From assembly GCA_011389745.1 (NCBI GenBank), contig JAABTQ010000034.1, positions 1-37,489 of the forward strand: DNA of 37,489 bases, read 5' to 3'. Of the stretch, positions 25,697 to 34,562 are shown in pieces. Position 1 is the first letter of the stretch; every line of letters begins with the position of its first letter. The DNA comes from Desulfobacteraceae bacterium (GTDB taxonomy: Bacteria > Desulfobacterota > Desulfobacteria > Desulfobacterales > SKZT01). The notes under the pieces are model-generated. The model searched no databases. It was not told where the DNA came from and saw only the letters and a list, made by a program, of their open reading frames with translations. The translations under genes and the position numbers were made by a program.

Positions 25697-25725
25697 ACTA
25701 TATCAAAAGAATTTTAGAATTTCAA
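25697..25725 (-). promoter_or_regulatory. Candidate sigma-70-type promoter of the mrp operon
   Basis: Read leftward, TTGAAA (25725-25720) and TATAGT (25702-25697) are separated by exactly 17 bases. They lie about 60 bases before the mrpA start codon. Both hexamers match consensus in five or four positions. Confidence 0.5.
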
Positions 25726-25771
25726 CAATACAGACGTGAAAAATTTATGAAACAACAAGGAATATAATATC

Positions 25772-26689
25772 CTAATGGGGGGAATGTTGGATACTATGAT
25801 TTGATTGATGTGAACTGGAGAGTGGTGTTGGTTTTTCGCCATAAGAAGCCAGGCAGATTGCCGAGAGTATCAATGCTCCACCAATAGCCTTTGAGTATGT
25901 GATTGCTTCGCCGAAAATGAAATAGGCGAGGATGGTAGCACCGATAGGTTCTCCCAGAAGGCTAACAGCGATTGTACTTGCACTGAACCATCTTAGTGCC
26001 CAATTGTAGCTGGTGTGCCCGATTAACTGGGGGATCAGGGCCATAGCCCAAAAAGCGGCAGTAGTTTGCACTGAAAAACCATAAAATTTCAATCCAAACC
26101 CGAGCACTATACTCCATAAGATAACAGCGGCACTACCATAGCAAATTGAAATATAGGCAACCAATGAGAGCTTTTTGCGAAGGTTTCTTCCAAGTAACAG
26201 GTAAAATGCCGCACAAATCCCTCCCACCAAAGCCAGTGAATCTCCAAAAAGCGCTTTGGATCCGATGGCAAAATCTTCCGCACTAATGATGATACCACCC
26301 AGAATGCTTATTAAAATACTGATAGCCACACTGGTTCTGATTTTTTCCTTATTGATCCAGGGGGTTAACAGGCCTACCCAAAGTGGATTGGTATTGACAA
26401 GAACGACACTGTTGGCCACGGAAGTGTAGCTGAGCGAGGAAATCCATACGGCAAAATGAAGCGCAAGAAAAAAACCGGCAGCTAACGCTAACATGATATC
26501 TTTTAAGGATAATCGTTTCAGTTCATCTTTTGCTTTCCACCATGCCAAAGGCATCAGAATTAAAAATGATAGACCAACCCGATAAGCAGCGATAACCAAT
26601 GGCGGGGCATCGGCCATCCTTGCAAAAATAGCACCGGTCGATATGGCCAAAACACCGCTGACTAAAGCAATGGCAGGATGAAAAGGCAC
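25772..26689 (-). CDS. EamA/DMT-family transporter
   Basis: This 305-aa protein has ten predicted membrane helices arranged as two EamA repeats, typical of drug/metabolite transporters. It starts at GTG (26689) with no strong ribosome-binding site. The segments YRVGLSFLILMPLAWW in repeat 1 and LGEPIGATILAYFIFGE in repeat 2 are characteristic. The C-terminal tail is hydrophilic and histidine/serine-rich (SSHQSNHSIQHSPH). The substrate cannot be told from sequence. It is separated from the dodecin gene by a strong terminator. Confidence 0.9.
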   Translation of the reverse strand: MPFHPAIALVSGVLAISTGAIFARMADAPPLVIAAYRVGLSFLILMPLAWWKAKDELKRLSLKDIMLALAAGFFLALHFAVWISSLSYTSVANSVVLVNTNPLWVGLLTPWINKEKIRTSVAISILISILGGIIISAEDFAIGSKALFGDSLALVGGICAAFYLLLGRNLRKKLSLVAYISICYGSAAVILWSIVLGFGLKFYGFSVQTTAAFWAMALIPQLIGHTSYNWALRWFSASTIAVSLLGEPIGATILAYFIFGEAITYSKAIGGALILSAICLASYGEKPTPLSSSHQSNHSIQHSPH

Positions 26690-26746
26690 CTTTTTAACTA
26701 CTCCGGATGGATTGCTTGTCGATAATGAGATTCAAGTTGCTTTATA

Positions 26747-26790
26747 GATAAAAAAGAAGGCAGGGTCTTTAAATCAACCCTGCCTTCTTT
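26747..26790 (-). terminator. Strong terminator downstream of the dodecin gene
   Basis: A perfect 14-bp stem (AAAGAAGGCAGGGT at 26753-26766, ACCCTGCCTTCTTT at 26777-26790) has a 10-base loop. On the minus strand it is followed by a T-run, so it ends dodecin transcription and insulates the EamA gene. Confidence 0.85.
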
Positions 26791-26887
26791 GAGTTTTTAT
26801 ATTGATGATATGATTTTAAAGAGTCGATTCCAACATTTAAAACAAATTAAATGAACATTAACATTAAATTATACACAAGGTTGAATG

Positions 26888-27097
26888 TTATGATTCCAGT
26901 TTGAAAGATAAACTAACCCTTGCCCGGAAAAATTTAATTTTTCCGTCCTCAACTTTCATGTCAAGTTTAGTGACTTCGGCAACCCTCAAATCTCTTAAGG
27001 ATTTGCTTGCTGAATCAACAGCTTTGGCCGCTGCATCTTCCCAGGATGTTGGACTGGTTCCGACAACTTCGATAAGTTTGTATACGCTTTCTGCCAT
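26888..27097 (-). CDS. Dodecin-family flavin-binding protein
   Basis: This 69-aa protein has the dodecin layout: a beta strand (VYKLIEVVG), the SPTSWEDAA helix start with the flavin-stacking tryptophan, and two long strands. Dodecins form dodecameric shells that store or buffer riboflavin and FMN (CoA in some archaeal-type members). An AAGGAGA site precedes the ATG. It is a single-gene unit with a strong terminator downstream. Confidence 0.95.
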   Translation of the reverse strand: MAESVYKLIEVVGTSPTSWEDAAAKAVDSASKSLRDLRVAEVTKLDMKVEDGKIKFFRARVSLSFKLES

Positions 27098-27509
27098 CTC
27101 ATTTCTCCTTCTGTTTGCAGTTAATGGTTGACAACTGAACCGGCAAAGGCCTTTTGGTGTTTTAGGAGCGGTTGAAAAAGCCCGCCGGGATTCATCTTTG
27201 GTCAGAAACAGAGCGTAGTGGATAATTTCGATAATTATTTACAGGTTCATATGGAAATTTTAGTTACGCTCTGACCAAATCAACTTTTTTTGGATTCAGT
27301 GATTGATTGCTAACATAAAAGAATTGTAAAAGTCAAGAAGCAACATAGGTGGTCGGCATTTGCATGCAGATTTGTTTTTGATTCCTGGTTTTTGTTTTGA
27401 ATCCTCACCAGCAGAATGGTTTCGCACTATTTACCAGTCTTGCCTGGATGTCCGGAATCTGCTATATTTATCAAAAAAAATTACCGACAATGCAACATTG
27501 AAAGAATTC
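27098..27509. other. 412-bp region between dodecin and the histidine kinase
   Basis: This divergent region must hold the promoters of dodecin and the kinase operon. It contains the long inverted repeat at 27197-27279, described separately. An in-frame extension of the kinase gene back to 27360 is open but encodes a non-membrane segment with no homology I recognise. No other gene is evident. Confidence 0.45.
27197..27279. repeat. 83-bp inverted-repeat element
   Basis: TTTGGTCAG, a 6-base insert and AGCGTA (27197-27217) are the inverted copy of TACGCTCTGACCAAA (27265-27279). The arms enclose about 47 AT-rich bases. The element could be a small MITE-like repeat or a large hairpin in the kinase leader. 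A T-run follows after 27284. Confidence 0.45.
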
Positions 27510-28475
27510 ATGAACCGATTCCGCTGGTATTTTCACCCTGTCTTTGTATTTATTTTCTCTATCATGGCCCTGGGCCTTTCGCTATTTCTTTATATTTACT
27601 GGTATATCGAGGTGAGCAAAGGGCTTAAAACGATTGTAACCAAGTTTAACCTGGATACTGAAAAAGTTCTGACCTACGAAACATGGGTAGTGATACTGGT
27701 TCTTTCTGTTTTAGTGGGCTTGATCCTGGTTGGAATATTTATCATTTTTGTCTATAGCCAAAAGATGGTCCAGCTTTTCAGGCTTCAACAGAATTTTATC
27801 AATAATTTTACCCACGAACTCAGGACTCCGATTACCTCTTTAAAACTTTACCTTGAGACATTTTTAAAACACGAGCTTCCCCCTGAAGACCGGAAAAAAT
27901 ACGTCGGGTATATGCTACAGGATGCCCAACGTCTTTCTGAAAATGTTAATCGTATATTAAATATTGCCAAGCTGGAAAGTAAGAGCTACAAAAGTGAATT
28001 TGTGGATTCGGAACTGTCAGCCTTGATCAGGAGGTTTTGCAAAGATAATAGGTATCTTTTTCCCAAATGTCGCATTCTAATTGATGAAGTCAAGGATGGT
28101 ATATACCCATATCGAGTCAATCGTTCTTTGTTTGAAATGCTTTTGATCAACCTTTTGGCAAATGCTTTCAAATATAACCAATCGCCGGTACCTGAGGTCA
28201 GAATCCATTTTGAAACCTTACGGAGAAAGCTCAAAATTCATTTTGAAGACAACGGTATCGGTTTGGCAAAAAACGAGTTGAAAAAGATATTTCGAAAATT
28301 TTATCAGGTGGGTAGTTCCGAAGACATGTCGGCCAAGGGAAGCGGCCTGGGATTGTATCTGGCACAGCATGTAGCGCGCATTCACGATGGCAGAATTTCT
28401 GCCGAAAGCCAGGGCTTAGGCAAGGGATCGGTTTTTACACTTATACTTCCCTTTCCGCAAAAGGGGTGCCGATGA
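27510..28475 (+). CDS. Sensor histidine kinase with a minimal sensor region
   Basis: This 321-aa membrane histidine kinase starts at the ATG at 27510. A start at 27360 is also open and would add 50 residues. Two membrane helices flank only about 30-35 extracytoplasmic residues, with no PAS, HAMP or Cache domain recognised. The catalytic core is complete: phospho-acceptor His102 in NFTHELRTPI, an N-box LLINLLANAFKYN, then DNGIGL, an F-box FRKFYQVG and GSGLGLYLAQ. Sensing is probably within the membrane or via a partner protein. Its stop overlaps the response regulator ATG. Confidence 0.9.
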   Translation: MNRFRWYFHPVFVFIFSIMALGLSLFLYIYWYIEVSKGLKTIVTKFNLDTEKVLTYETWVVILVLSVLVGLILVGIFIIFVYSQKMVQLFRLQQNFINNFTHELRTPITSLKLYLETFLKHELPPEDRKKYVGYMLQDAQRLSENVNRILNIAKLESKSYKSEFVDSELSALIRRFCKDNRYLFPKCRILIDEVKDGIYPYRVNRSLFEMLLINLLANAFKYNQSPVPEVRIHFETLRRKLKIHFEDNGIGLAKNELKKIFRKFYQVGSSEDMSAKGSGLGLYLAQHVARIHDGRISAESQGLGKGSVFTLILPFPQKGCR

Positions 28476-29188
28476 TTGCGGCCAGAAAAAAACGTATTCT
28501 GATTATCGAAGATGAAACCCATATTGCCGAAGGACTTAGGTTAAACTTTATGCTTCAGGGCTATGAGATTCTTTTAGCGGCTGACGGTTTGTCAGGTTTG
28601 TATTTGTATAAAACCGATCAACCTGATTTGATTGTTCTGGATATTATGTTGCCGGGCATGGATGGACTTTCGGTGTTAAAAAAAATACGAGAGGAAAACG
28701 AGCGCATTCCGATTCTGATTTTATCTGCCAAGAATGCCACTGATGACAAAGTTCAGGGACTTTATTTCGGTGTTGATGATTATATGACAAAGCCGTTTAA
28801 CCTGGAGGAGTTGATCCTTCGTGTGGAACGACTTCTTCTGCGTGGAGCATGGTCCCAGGCGGATAAAGAAACAGAGTTTTCAAGAGAAAGATACGTGTTT
28901 GGGGAAAATGAAATTTGTTTTGATACATTAACCGCCATGCGCGGAGGCAATGAAATCCACCTTACAGAGCTTGAACTCAAGCTTTTGAAGCTTTTTATCG
29001 CCAATCGCGGAGAAGTACTTTCCAGGGCTGAAATTTTGGAGAATGTATGGGGCTATGCCCGAAACACAAGCACCAGGACTGTAGATAACTTTATTGTTCG
29101 TTTTCGAAAATATTTTGAGCCAAACCCCAAAGAACCGATTTATTTTAAAAGTTTAAGATCTGTCGGCTACGTTTTTGACCATGATTAA
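28472..29188 (+). CDS. OmpR/PhoB-family response regulator
   Basis: This 238-aa regulator has a receiver domain with phospho-acceptor Asp57 in LIVLDIMLPGMDG and the conserved lysine in YMTKPF. A C-terminal winged-helix DNA-binding domain follows (LTELELKLLKLF, then NVWGYARNTSTRTVD). The ATG at 28472 overlaps the kinase stop (ATGA) with an AAGGGG site. It was preferred over the GTG at 28466. Only 28 bases separate it from the CoA-disulfide reductase gene, a likely co-transcribed gene or target. Confidence 0.95.
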   Translation: MIAARKKRILIIEDETHIAEGLRLNFMLQGYEILLAADGLSGLYLYKTDQPDLIVLDIMLPGMDGLSVLKKIREENERIPILILSAKNATDDKVQGLYFGVDDYMTKPFNLEELILRVERLLLRGAWSQADKETEFSRERYVFGENEICFDTLTAMRGGNEIHLTELELKLLKLFIANRGEVLSRAEILENVWGYARNTSTRTVDNFIVRFRKYFEPNPKEPIYFKSLRSVGYVFDHD

Positions 29189-29216
29189 ATATTTTACTTA
29201 GTAAGGAGATAACTTT

Positions 29217-30932
29217 ATGGCACAGCAGGTTATCATTGTCGGCGCGGTAGCAGCAGGTACTAAAGCCGCCTGCCGAATCAAGCGAATGGATCCGTCCGCA
29301 AACATTACATTGATTGATCGGGATAGTTACATATCTTATGCGGGGTGCGGGATTCCTTATTTTGTGGGAGGGGATGTTGCTGACCTGGAAGGTCTTCAGG
29401 CTACCTTCGCCCATGTGATACGGGACTGCGGTTATTTTAAAAATGTCAAAGGAGTGAATGTAAGACCACGGGTCGAAGCTGTTTCAATAGATTGTAAATC
29501 AAAACAGTTGTTGGTTCGAAATCTGGCAGAAAGAATTGAAGAAACGCTATGTTATGACAAGTTGGTATTAGCCGTCGGGTCCGTGCCGATGATTTTTGAT
29601 TTGCCTGGTGCGGATTTGCCTGGTGTTTTTCCGGTTGGAAATCTTCATCACGCCAAAGGAATCAAGGAAAGGGTGTCAAAGGGAATGGTGGAAAGCGCTG
29701 TTGTCATCGGGGGCGGGGCCAAAGGTCTGGAGATGGCCGAGGCACTCACCGACCTGTGGGGTGTGGAGACAACACTCATTGAAATGAGAGATCAGCTTTT
29801 GCATTCAGCTTTTGGCGATGACATGGCCCTTTTAATTCAAAACCATCTTCAGGAAAAAGACGTACGTGTCATTTTATCCGAACGGGTGATACGTATCGTG
29901 GGAGATTCTGAAACCGGTGTAGAAGGTGTTGAGACCGAAAATCAAAAGATTTCCTGTGATTTGGTGATTATTGCCACGGGAACAATGCCTAACGTTTCCC
30001 TTGGAAAAAATGCAGGTCTTGATCTGGGAGAGACCGGAGCGATTGTTGTTAATGAACTCATGCAAACATCCGATCCGGATATATATGCCGGAGGCGATTG
30101 CGTGGAAATGACTCATCTGGTCAGCAGACGTAAAATTCATATGCCCATGGGATCGTTGGCGAATCTTCACGGAAGAGTTATCGGAACCAATATTGCCGGA
30201 GGTCGGGATCGATTTCCAGGCACCGTGGCTTCATGTTGTTTGAAAGTTTTTGATATGGCGGTTGCCAGGGCCGGTCTGACAGTAAAGCAGTCTGAAATCG
30301 AAGGTTTTGATCCGGTATTCACGATTGTGGTGCAGTCGGACAGGGCCCATTTTTATCCGACCCAGGAGTTGATGTGGATGAAATTAATTGCCGACAAACG
30401 AAGTCGAAAAGTCCTCGGAATTGAGGTCATGGGAAGTCAGGGAGATGCCGTCAAAGCACGTGCGGATGTTGTGGGTGCGTTGCTTTATAATCAAGTGGAC
30501 CTTTCAGTATTATCCAGCCTTGAAGTCGGCCATACCCCACCTTTTGCCGCTTCTTTGGAGATAATCAACAACGCTGCCAACTCCCTGGAAAATATTCTTG
30601 AAGGGCGCCAGGATTCAATCACTGTGAAAGAATTTTTGGAACTTTTTAAAAAGGGTAAAGCCCGGGTGCTGGATGTCCGCAGCACGGTTCAGGCAGGCCC
30701 CTTTGTTGAAAAATATGGTGATCAATGGGTCAATATACCCCAGGAAGAACTCCCGAATCGTCTGTCTGAGATTCCAGCGGGCACATTATCATTGGTTTGC
30801 GGATCAGGTCCTCGTTCCTATGAAACACAATTATTTTTAAGGGAAAAAGGATATAAGGAAACCAAGAATGTGCAGGGCGGTATCGGCATGATCAAATATT
30901 CGGACCCTGATTTTTCACCCCCGGAACATTAA
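29217..30932 (+). CDS. CoA-disulfide reductase-like flavoprotein with C-terminal rhodanese domain
   Basis: This 571-aa protein joins a class of pyridine-nucleotide disulfide oxidoreductase to a rhodanese domain. The FAD motif is IIVGAVAAGTKAA, and the single redox cysteine Cys44 sits in SYAGCGIPYFVGG, the CoADR/Npsr signature. A second Rossmann motif, VVIGGGAKGLEMAEAL, binds NAD(P)H. The YAGGDCVEMTH segment contacts FAD. The rhodanese tail begins near RVLDVRST and has Cys528 in the loop CGSGPRSYE. Relatives reduce CoA disulfide, CoA persulfide or polysulfide, or oxidise NADH with oxygen. An AAGGAG site precedes the ATG. Confidence 0.93.
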   Translation: MAQQVIIVGAVAAGTKAACRIKRMDPSANITLIDRDSYISYAGCGIPYFVGGDVADLEGLQATFAHVIRDCGYFKNVKGVNVRPRVEAVSIDCKSKQLLVRNLAERIEETLCYDKLVLAVGSVPMIFDLPGADLPGVFPVGNLHHAKGIKERVSKGMVESAVVIGGGAKGLEMAEALTDLWGVETTLIEMRDQLLHSAFGDDMALLIQNHLQEKDVRVILSERVIRIVGDSETGVEGVETENQKISCDLVIIATGTMPNVSLGKNAGLDLGETGAIVVNELMQTSDPDIYAGGDCVEMTHLVSRRKIHMPMGSLANLHGRVIGTNIAGGRDRFPGTVASCCLKVFDMAVARAGLTVKQSEIEGFDPVFTIVVQSDRAHFYPTQELMWMKLIADKRSRKVLGIEVMGSQGDAVKARADVVGALLYNQVDLSVLSSLEVGHTPPFAASLEIINNAANSLENILEGRQDSITVKEFLELFKKGKARVLDVRSTVQAGPFVEKYGDQWVNIPQEELPNRLSEIPAGTLSLVCGSGPRSYETQLFLREKGYKETKNVQGGIGMIKYSDPDFSPPEH

Positions 30933-30964
30933 TAACCAGGAAGTTGAGAGGGTAATTTTTCTTT

Positions 30965-31948
30965 TCATGTTAATAAACAAGCCTTCATGTTATCGATAAT
31001 TTCGGACAGGATAATTTCGAGGTCTGTTTTGGGTTCAAAACCGATAAACGATTTCAATTTATCAACACTGGGAACCCTGCGCTGCATGTCCTCGAAATCT
31101 TTTTTGAAAGCCTTTTCATAGGGAATTTTTTCGATTGCGGATTTAGAATTGGTTTTTTCGATGATTTTACAGGCCAAATCCTGGATCGAAATTTCTTTAG
31201 TACCCCCTACATTAAAGATTTCTCCAACTGCCTTTTCGTGTTTCATTAATTCTATGAGTGCCCTGACGACATCATCCACAAACGTAAATGTGCGGGTCTG
31301 GGTACCGTCTCCATAAACAGTAACAGGAAGGTCTTTTAAAGCCTGTTCTACAAACCTGGGAATCACCATTCCATAGGCGCCTGTTTGCCTGGGGCCCACC
31401 GTATTAAATAATCGTGTGATGACTACCTGCAATCCTTTGGTGCTGTGATAGGCCAGAGCTGTAAATTCATCCATCAGTTTGGATGCCGCATAACTCCATC
31501 GGGATTTTGTTGACGGTCCGTAGATAATATTGTCTGTTTCCACCAATGGTGCATGAAGGTGTTTGCCATAAACTTCCGAGGACGAAGCAATCAAAACTTT
31601 TTTATTAAACCGCGAGCACAGATTCAATACCATTTCAGTTCCCTGAATGTTGGTTTTAATTGACTCCAGAGGGTTTTCCAATATGTAGCGCACACCCACT
31701 GCCGCGGCCAGATGAAAGACCATGTCGGCAGAGCCGATCAACTCGGCCATGGTGAGAGGATTCAATATAGTATCGATGGTTACCGATAGTCGTTTTTGGA
31801 GCCTGGGATCGTTTTGAAGATACCTTATGTTGTCCATGGATCCCGTGGAAAGATTATCAATAATGGAAACTTCCATGCCCTTTTCAAGACAGGCTGAAGC
31901 CAGATGAGATCCGATAAAGCCGGCTCCACCGGTGATGACAACTCTCAT
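30965..31948 (-). CDS. NAD-dependent nucleotide-sugar epimerase/dehydratase
   Basis: This 327-aa extended short-chain dehydrogenase has the NAD motif TGGAGFIGSHL at the N-terminus and the catalytic Tyr153-x3-Lys157 in WSYAASKLMDE. A Ser/Glu segment, ASSSEVYGKH, precedes it, and the sugar-nucleotide region GDGTQTRTFTFVDDV follows. It resembles UDP-glucose 4-epimerase and UDP-glucuronate decarboxylase relatives, and the exact substrate is not clear. An AAGGAC site precedes the ATG. It lies 33 bases downstream of the CoA-transferase/GNAT gene on the same strand, so the two probably form an operon. Confidence 0.9.
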   Translation of the reverse strand: MRVVITGGAGFIGSHLASACLEKGMEVSIIDNLSTGSMDNIRYLQNDPRLQKRLSVTIDTILNPLTMAELIGSADMVFHLAAAVGVRYILENPLESIKTNIQGTEMVLNLCSRFNKKVLIASSSEVYGKHLHAPLVETDNIIYGPSTKSRWSYAASKLMDEFTALAYHSTKGLQVVITRLFNTVGPRQTGAYGMVIPRFVEQALKDLPVTVYGDGTQTRTFTFVDDVVRALIELMKHEKAVGEIFNVGGTKEISIQDLACKIIEKTNSKSAIEKIPYEKAFKKDFEDMQRRVPSVDKLKSFIGFEPKTDLEIILSEIIDNMKACLLT

Positions 31949-31981
31949 TAAATAGTCCTTCCATGAATTTTTTAAATTATA

Positions 31982-33853
31982 TCAAACCGGCTCGTCAAAC
32001 CGGCAGCTAAGCATAAGGTCATCGCCCAATACAGATCTGATTTTAAAGGGAAGTTTTCTGAATAATCTGATCATGTTTTTGTTGCCCGGTACCGTCACGG
32101 CAAACAGACCTAAAATACCGTTTTCCCTGGCAGCTTCCGCAAGTTTGCGGATCAGAATTTTTCCAAAACCTTTTCCCTGATATTCCTTACTGACGGAAAA
32201 GGCTATTTCCGCCATATTATCTGCTGATTCAAAATAATAAGAACCAACGCCCACGACCTTTTCGAAACCTGATTCACCCACCAGGGCGATGATGGTCATA
32301 TTATGAATATAATCGACCTGAAACATACCCTGGACTTCCTGGCGGACAAATCGTGATTTTTCGTGAAAAAATCTGGATATCACATCCACTTTTTCAAGTT
32401 GGTAAAAGTGTTCCTGTATCCGTCTTTCATCAACAGTTTTGGCAGGTCTGAAAAGTATCTTTTTCCCGGCGATTTTGATGGTTTCTTCAAATCTAACCGG
32501 GTAAACACCTCGGACAGATTCGCCAAGGGTTCGTTCAGATCCTACCATGCCCAGATTTTTAGCTTCAAACAGCAGTTTTTCGCGAAAATCCGGATGGGCG
32601 ATGCTGATAATGGCAAGGGCTCTCTGCTGAATGCTTTTGCCGTAAAGGTTGGCGACGCCGAATTCGGTAACTACCCAGCGGATGTCCTCTCTGGGAATGG
32701 TAACAATAGTATTGTTGAGCATCGGAACGATCCGGCTTTCCGTGTTGTCTTTGGCGGTGGCATTGATCATAATAATCGATTTGCCGTGTTTGGATCGGTT
32801 TGATCCTCTGACAAAATCCGGTATTCCTGAAACTCCCGCATAAAGATTGTACTCCAGGGCATCGCAGGACACCTGGCCGGCCAGATCAATATATTGGGCA
32901 ACATTCATGGATACCATTTTATTGTGCCTGGAGATAATATCAATGTCGTTGATATAATCAAAAGGATAAAAATCCACGGCCGGGTTCAGGTCTAGAAATT
33001 CATACAGGTTTTTGGTTCCCACCGCACAACCCGCAACCATTTTACCATTATTGAACCCTTTCATTTTATTGTTGATCACCCCCATGGAATATAGTCTCAT
33101 CATATCCACTGTGAGAAACTGGGAATGAATGCCGAGGTCATTTTTTTCCGAAAGCGCAAGACTGGTGGCCTGTGAGGCAGTGTCCAGGCCGATTTGCAGC
33201 GTTGAGCCGTCTTCGATAAGACGGGCGATATGCTTGCCGATCATATCCGCTCTTTGGGGAATCGGAACCGAAGATATGGTCAAGAGATCTTCATCATATT
33301 CGACAATGGCATCGACATCATTGACATGAATAAAACTCTGGCCTAAAACCATCGGCATCCGGCTATTGACCTGCGCAATCACGATATCTGCGGACTGGGC
33401 TGCGGCCATGGTGACATCTACTGAAACCCCAAGGCTCATCCACCCGAAATCATCCGGGGGACGCACCTGGATCAACGCCACATTGATGGGAATCAATCTC
33501 TTTTTAAACAGTCTGGGGACTTCCGAAAGGTTCATTGGCGTATAAAAACGCATATTTTTTGCCAGGATTTCCGATTTGGCGGACCCAAGATAAATGGATC
33601 TGATGGTCAGACGCTGGTCCCGTGTTTTGTTGGCGATCATTGTCAGGGAAGTTGTCTCTGTGGACATCAGCCGGATAATTTCAATATCGGAAAGTCGGCC
33701 CGAACCTTCCGCAAAACCCTTCACCAGATGCTGGGGCTCTCCACAGTATGATCCGATAAAGACCCTTTGCCCCGATTTAATCATTTGGATGGCGTCATGG
33801 ACCTCTTTTTTCTTTTTGACATAGTCATCAGCCCAGTATCCGCTGAAGGTCAT
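31982..33853 (-). CDS. Acetyl-CoA hydrolase/transferase-family protein fused to a GNAT acetyltransferase domain
   Basis: This 623-aa protein has an N-terminal class I CoA-transferase fold (about residues 1-435), resembling 4-hydroxybutyrate and acetyl-CoA CoA-transferases. A C-terminal GNAT domain (about 460-615) has the acetyl-CoA loop YQGKGFGKILIRKL. Transferase landmarks are GWMSLGVSVD, VSGIPDFVRGSN and VVTEFGVANLYGKS. The nucleophilic glutamate expected in an H-[ST]-E motif is Gln245 here (LGIHSQFLTV). The preceding glycine/proline loop is also altered. The frame opens at TTG 33856, but the ATG at 33853 has better spacing to AGGGAG. Similar fusions are common in Desulfobacterota. Activity of this copy is uncertain. 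Confidence 0.88.
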   Translation of the reverse strand: MTFSGYWADDYVKKKKEVHDAIQMIKSGQRVFIGSYCGEPQHLVKGFAEGSGRLSDIEIIRLMSTETTSLTMIANKTRDQRLTIRSIYLGSAKSEILAKNMRFYTPMNLSEVPRLFKKRLIPINVALIQVRPPDDFGWMSLGVSVDVTMAAAQSADIVIAQVNSRMPMVLGQSFIHVNDVDAIVEYDEDLLTISSVPIPQRADMIGKHIARLIEDGSTLQIGLDTASQATSLALSEKNDLGIHSQFLTVDMMRLYSMGVINNKMKGFNNGKMVAGCAVGTKNLYEFLDLNPAVDFYPFDYINDIDIISRHNKMVSMNVAQYIDLAGQVSCDALEYNLYAGVSGIPDFVRGSNRSKHGKSIIMINATAKDNTESRIVPMLNNTIVTIPREDIRWVVTEFGVANLYGKSIQQRALAIISIAHPDFREKLLFEAKNLGMVGSERTLGESVRGVYPVRFEETIKIAGKKILFRPAKTVDERRIQEHFYQLEKVDVISRFFHEKSRFVRQEVQGMFQVDYIHNMTIIALVGESGFEKVVGVGSYYFESADNMAEIAFSVSKEYQGKGFGKILIRKLAEAARENGILGLFAVTVPGNKNMIRLFRKLPFKIRSVLGDDLMLSCRFDEPV

Positions 33854-33964
33854 CAAGATCTCCCTTTAAATTTAATTTTTCTTGTGCGATGTTGTCAGCA
33901 GCAATGCGTCATTTCAACGAAAGCCGAAATTCAAAAGGTTTACAGTTTGCGGAACGTTACTTAA

Positions 33965-34393
33965 TTAAAAGGGAATATCGTCATCCTGGGTATCGGGGTA
34001 TGGTGTTTCCGGAATGTCGGATTTTTTGGATGACGTCATCGAAGTCTTTGGAGCATCCCCCGTATCACGGGTTCCCAGCATTTGCATCTGGTTGGCGACG
34101 ATTTCCGTGGTATACTTTTTATTGCCGTCTTTATCCTCCCACTCCCGTGTCTGGATTTTGCCTTCAATATAAATTTGCTTACCCTTGGATAAATATTCTC
34201 CACAAATTTCGGCAAGTCTTCCGAATGCAACAATTCGGTGCCACTCAGTACGTGATTCGCGCTGACCATCTTTTGTCCAGTTTTCCGTAGTTGCCAGGCT
34301 GAAATTGGCTACCGCCATACCGCTGGGAGTATATCGAATTTCAGGATCTTTTCCTAAATTTCCAATAAGTGTTGCTTTGTTTAAACCGGCCAT
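33965..34393 (-). CDS. ssb: Single-stranded DNA-binding protein
   Basis: This 142-aa SSB has an N-terminal OB fold ([17 protein letters not shown], then [13 protein letters not shown] and [13 protein letters not shown]) and a disordered linker. The acidic C-terminal tip DDDIPF binds replication and repair partners. A longer frame exists upstream, but the ATG at 34393 with a GGGAGG site and the typical MAGLNK start was chosen. A clear promoter lies just upstream. RarA, encoded elsewhere in this window, is a known SSB partner in other bacteria. Confidence 0.97.
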   Translation of the reverse strand: MAGLNKATLIGNLGKDPEIRYTPSGMAVANFSLATTENWTKDGQRESRTEWHRIVAFGRLAEICGEYLSKGKQIYIEGKIQTREWEDKDGNKKYTTEIVANQMQMLGTRDTGDAPKTSMTSSKKSDIPETPYPDTQDDDIPF

Positions 34394-34426
34394 TTTTACC
34401 TCCCTTTTATTGGATTGTTTTATTGA

Positions 34427-34455
34427 CAAATACAAGAGATATTGAACAATGTCAA
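34427..34455 (-). promoter_or_regulatory. Sigma-70-type promoter of ssb
   Basis: Read leftward, a perfect TTGACA (34455-34450) and TATTTG (34432-34427) are separated by exactly 17 bases. They lie about 35 bases upstream of the ssb ATG. This is the best promoter match in the window. Confidence 0.6.
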
Positions 34456-34562
34456 CTTCAGAAGTAGTGGCTGGAACATGAAAACAAATTTACAAAATAA
34501 GGAGGTCCTGATAAAGGATACATCTTGATAATAAGCGAGCAACAAACTGATGCCATTTTAAA

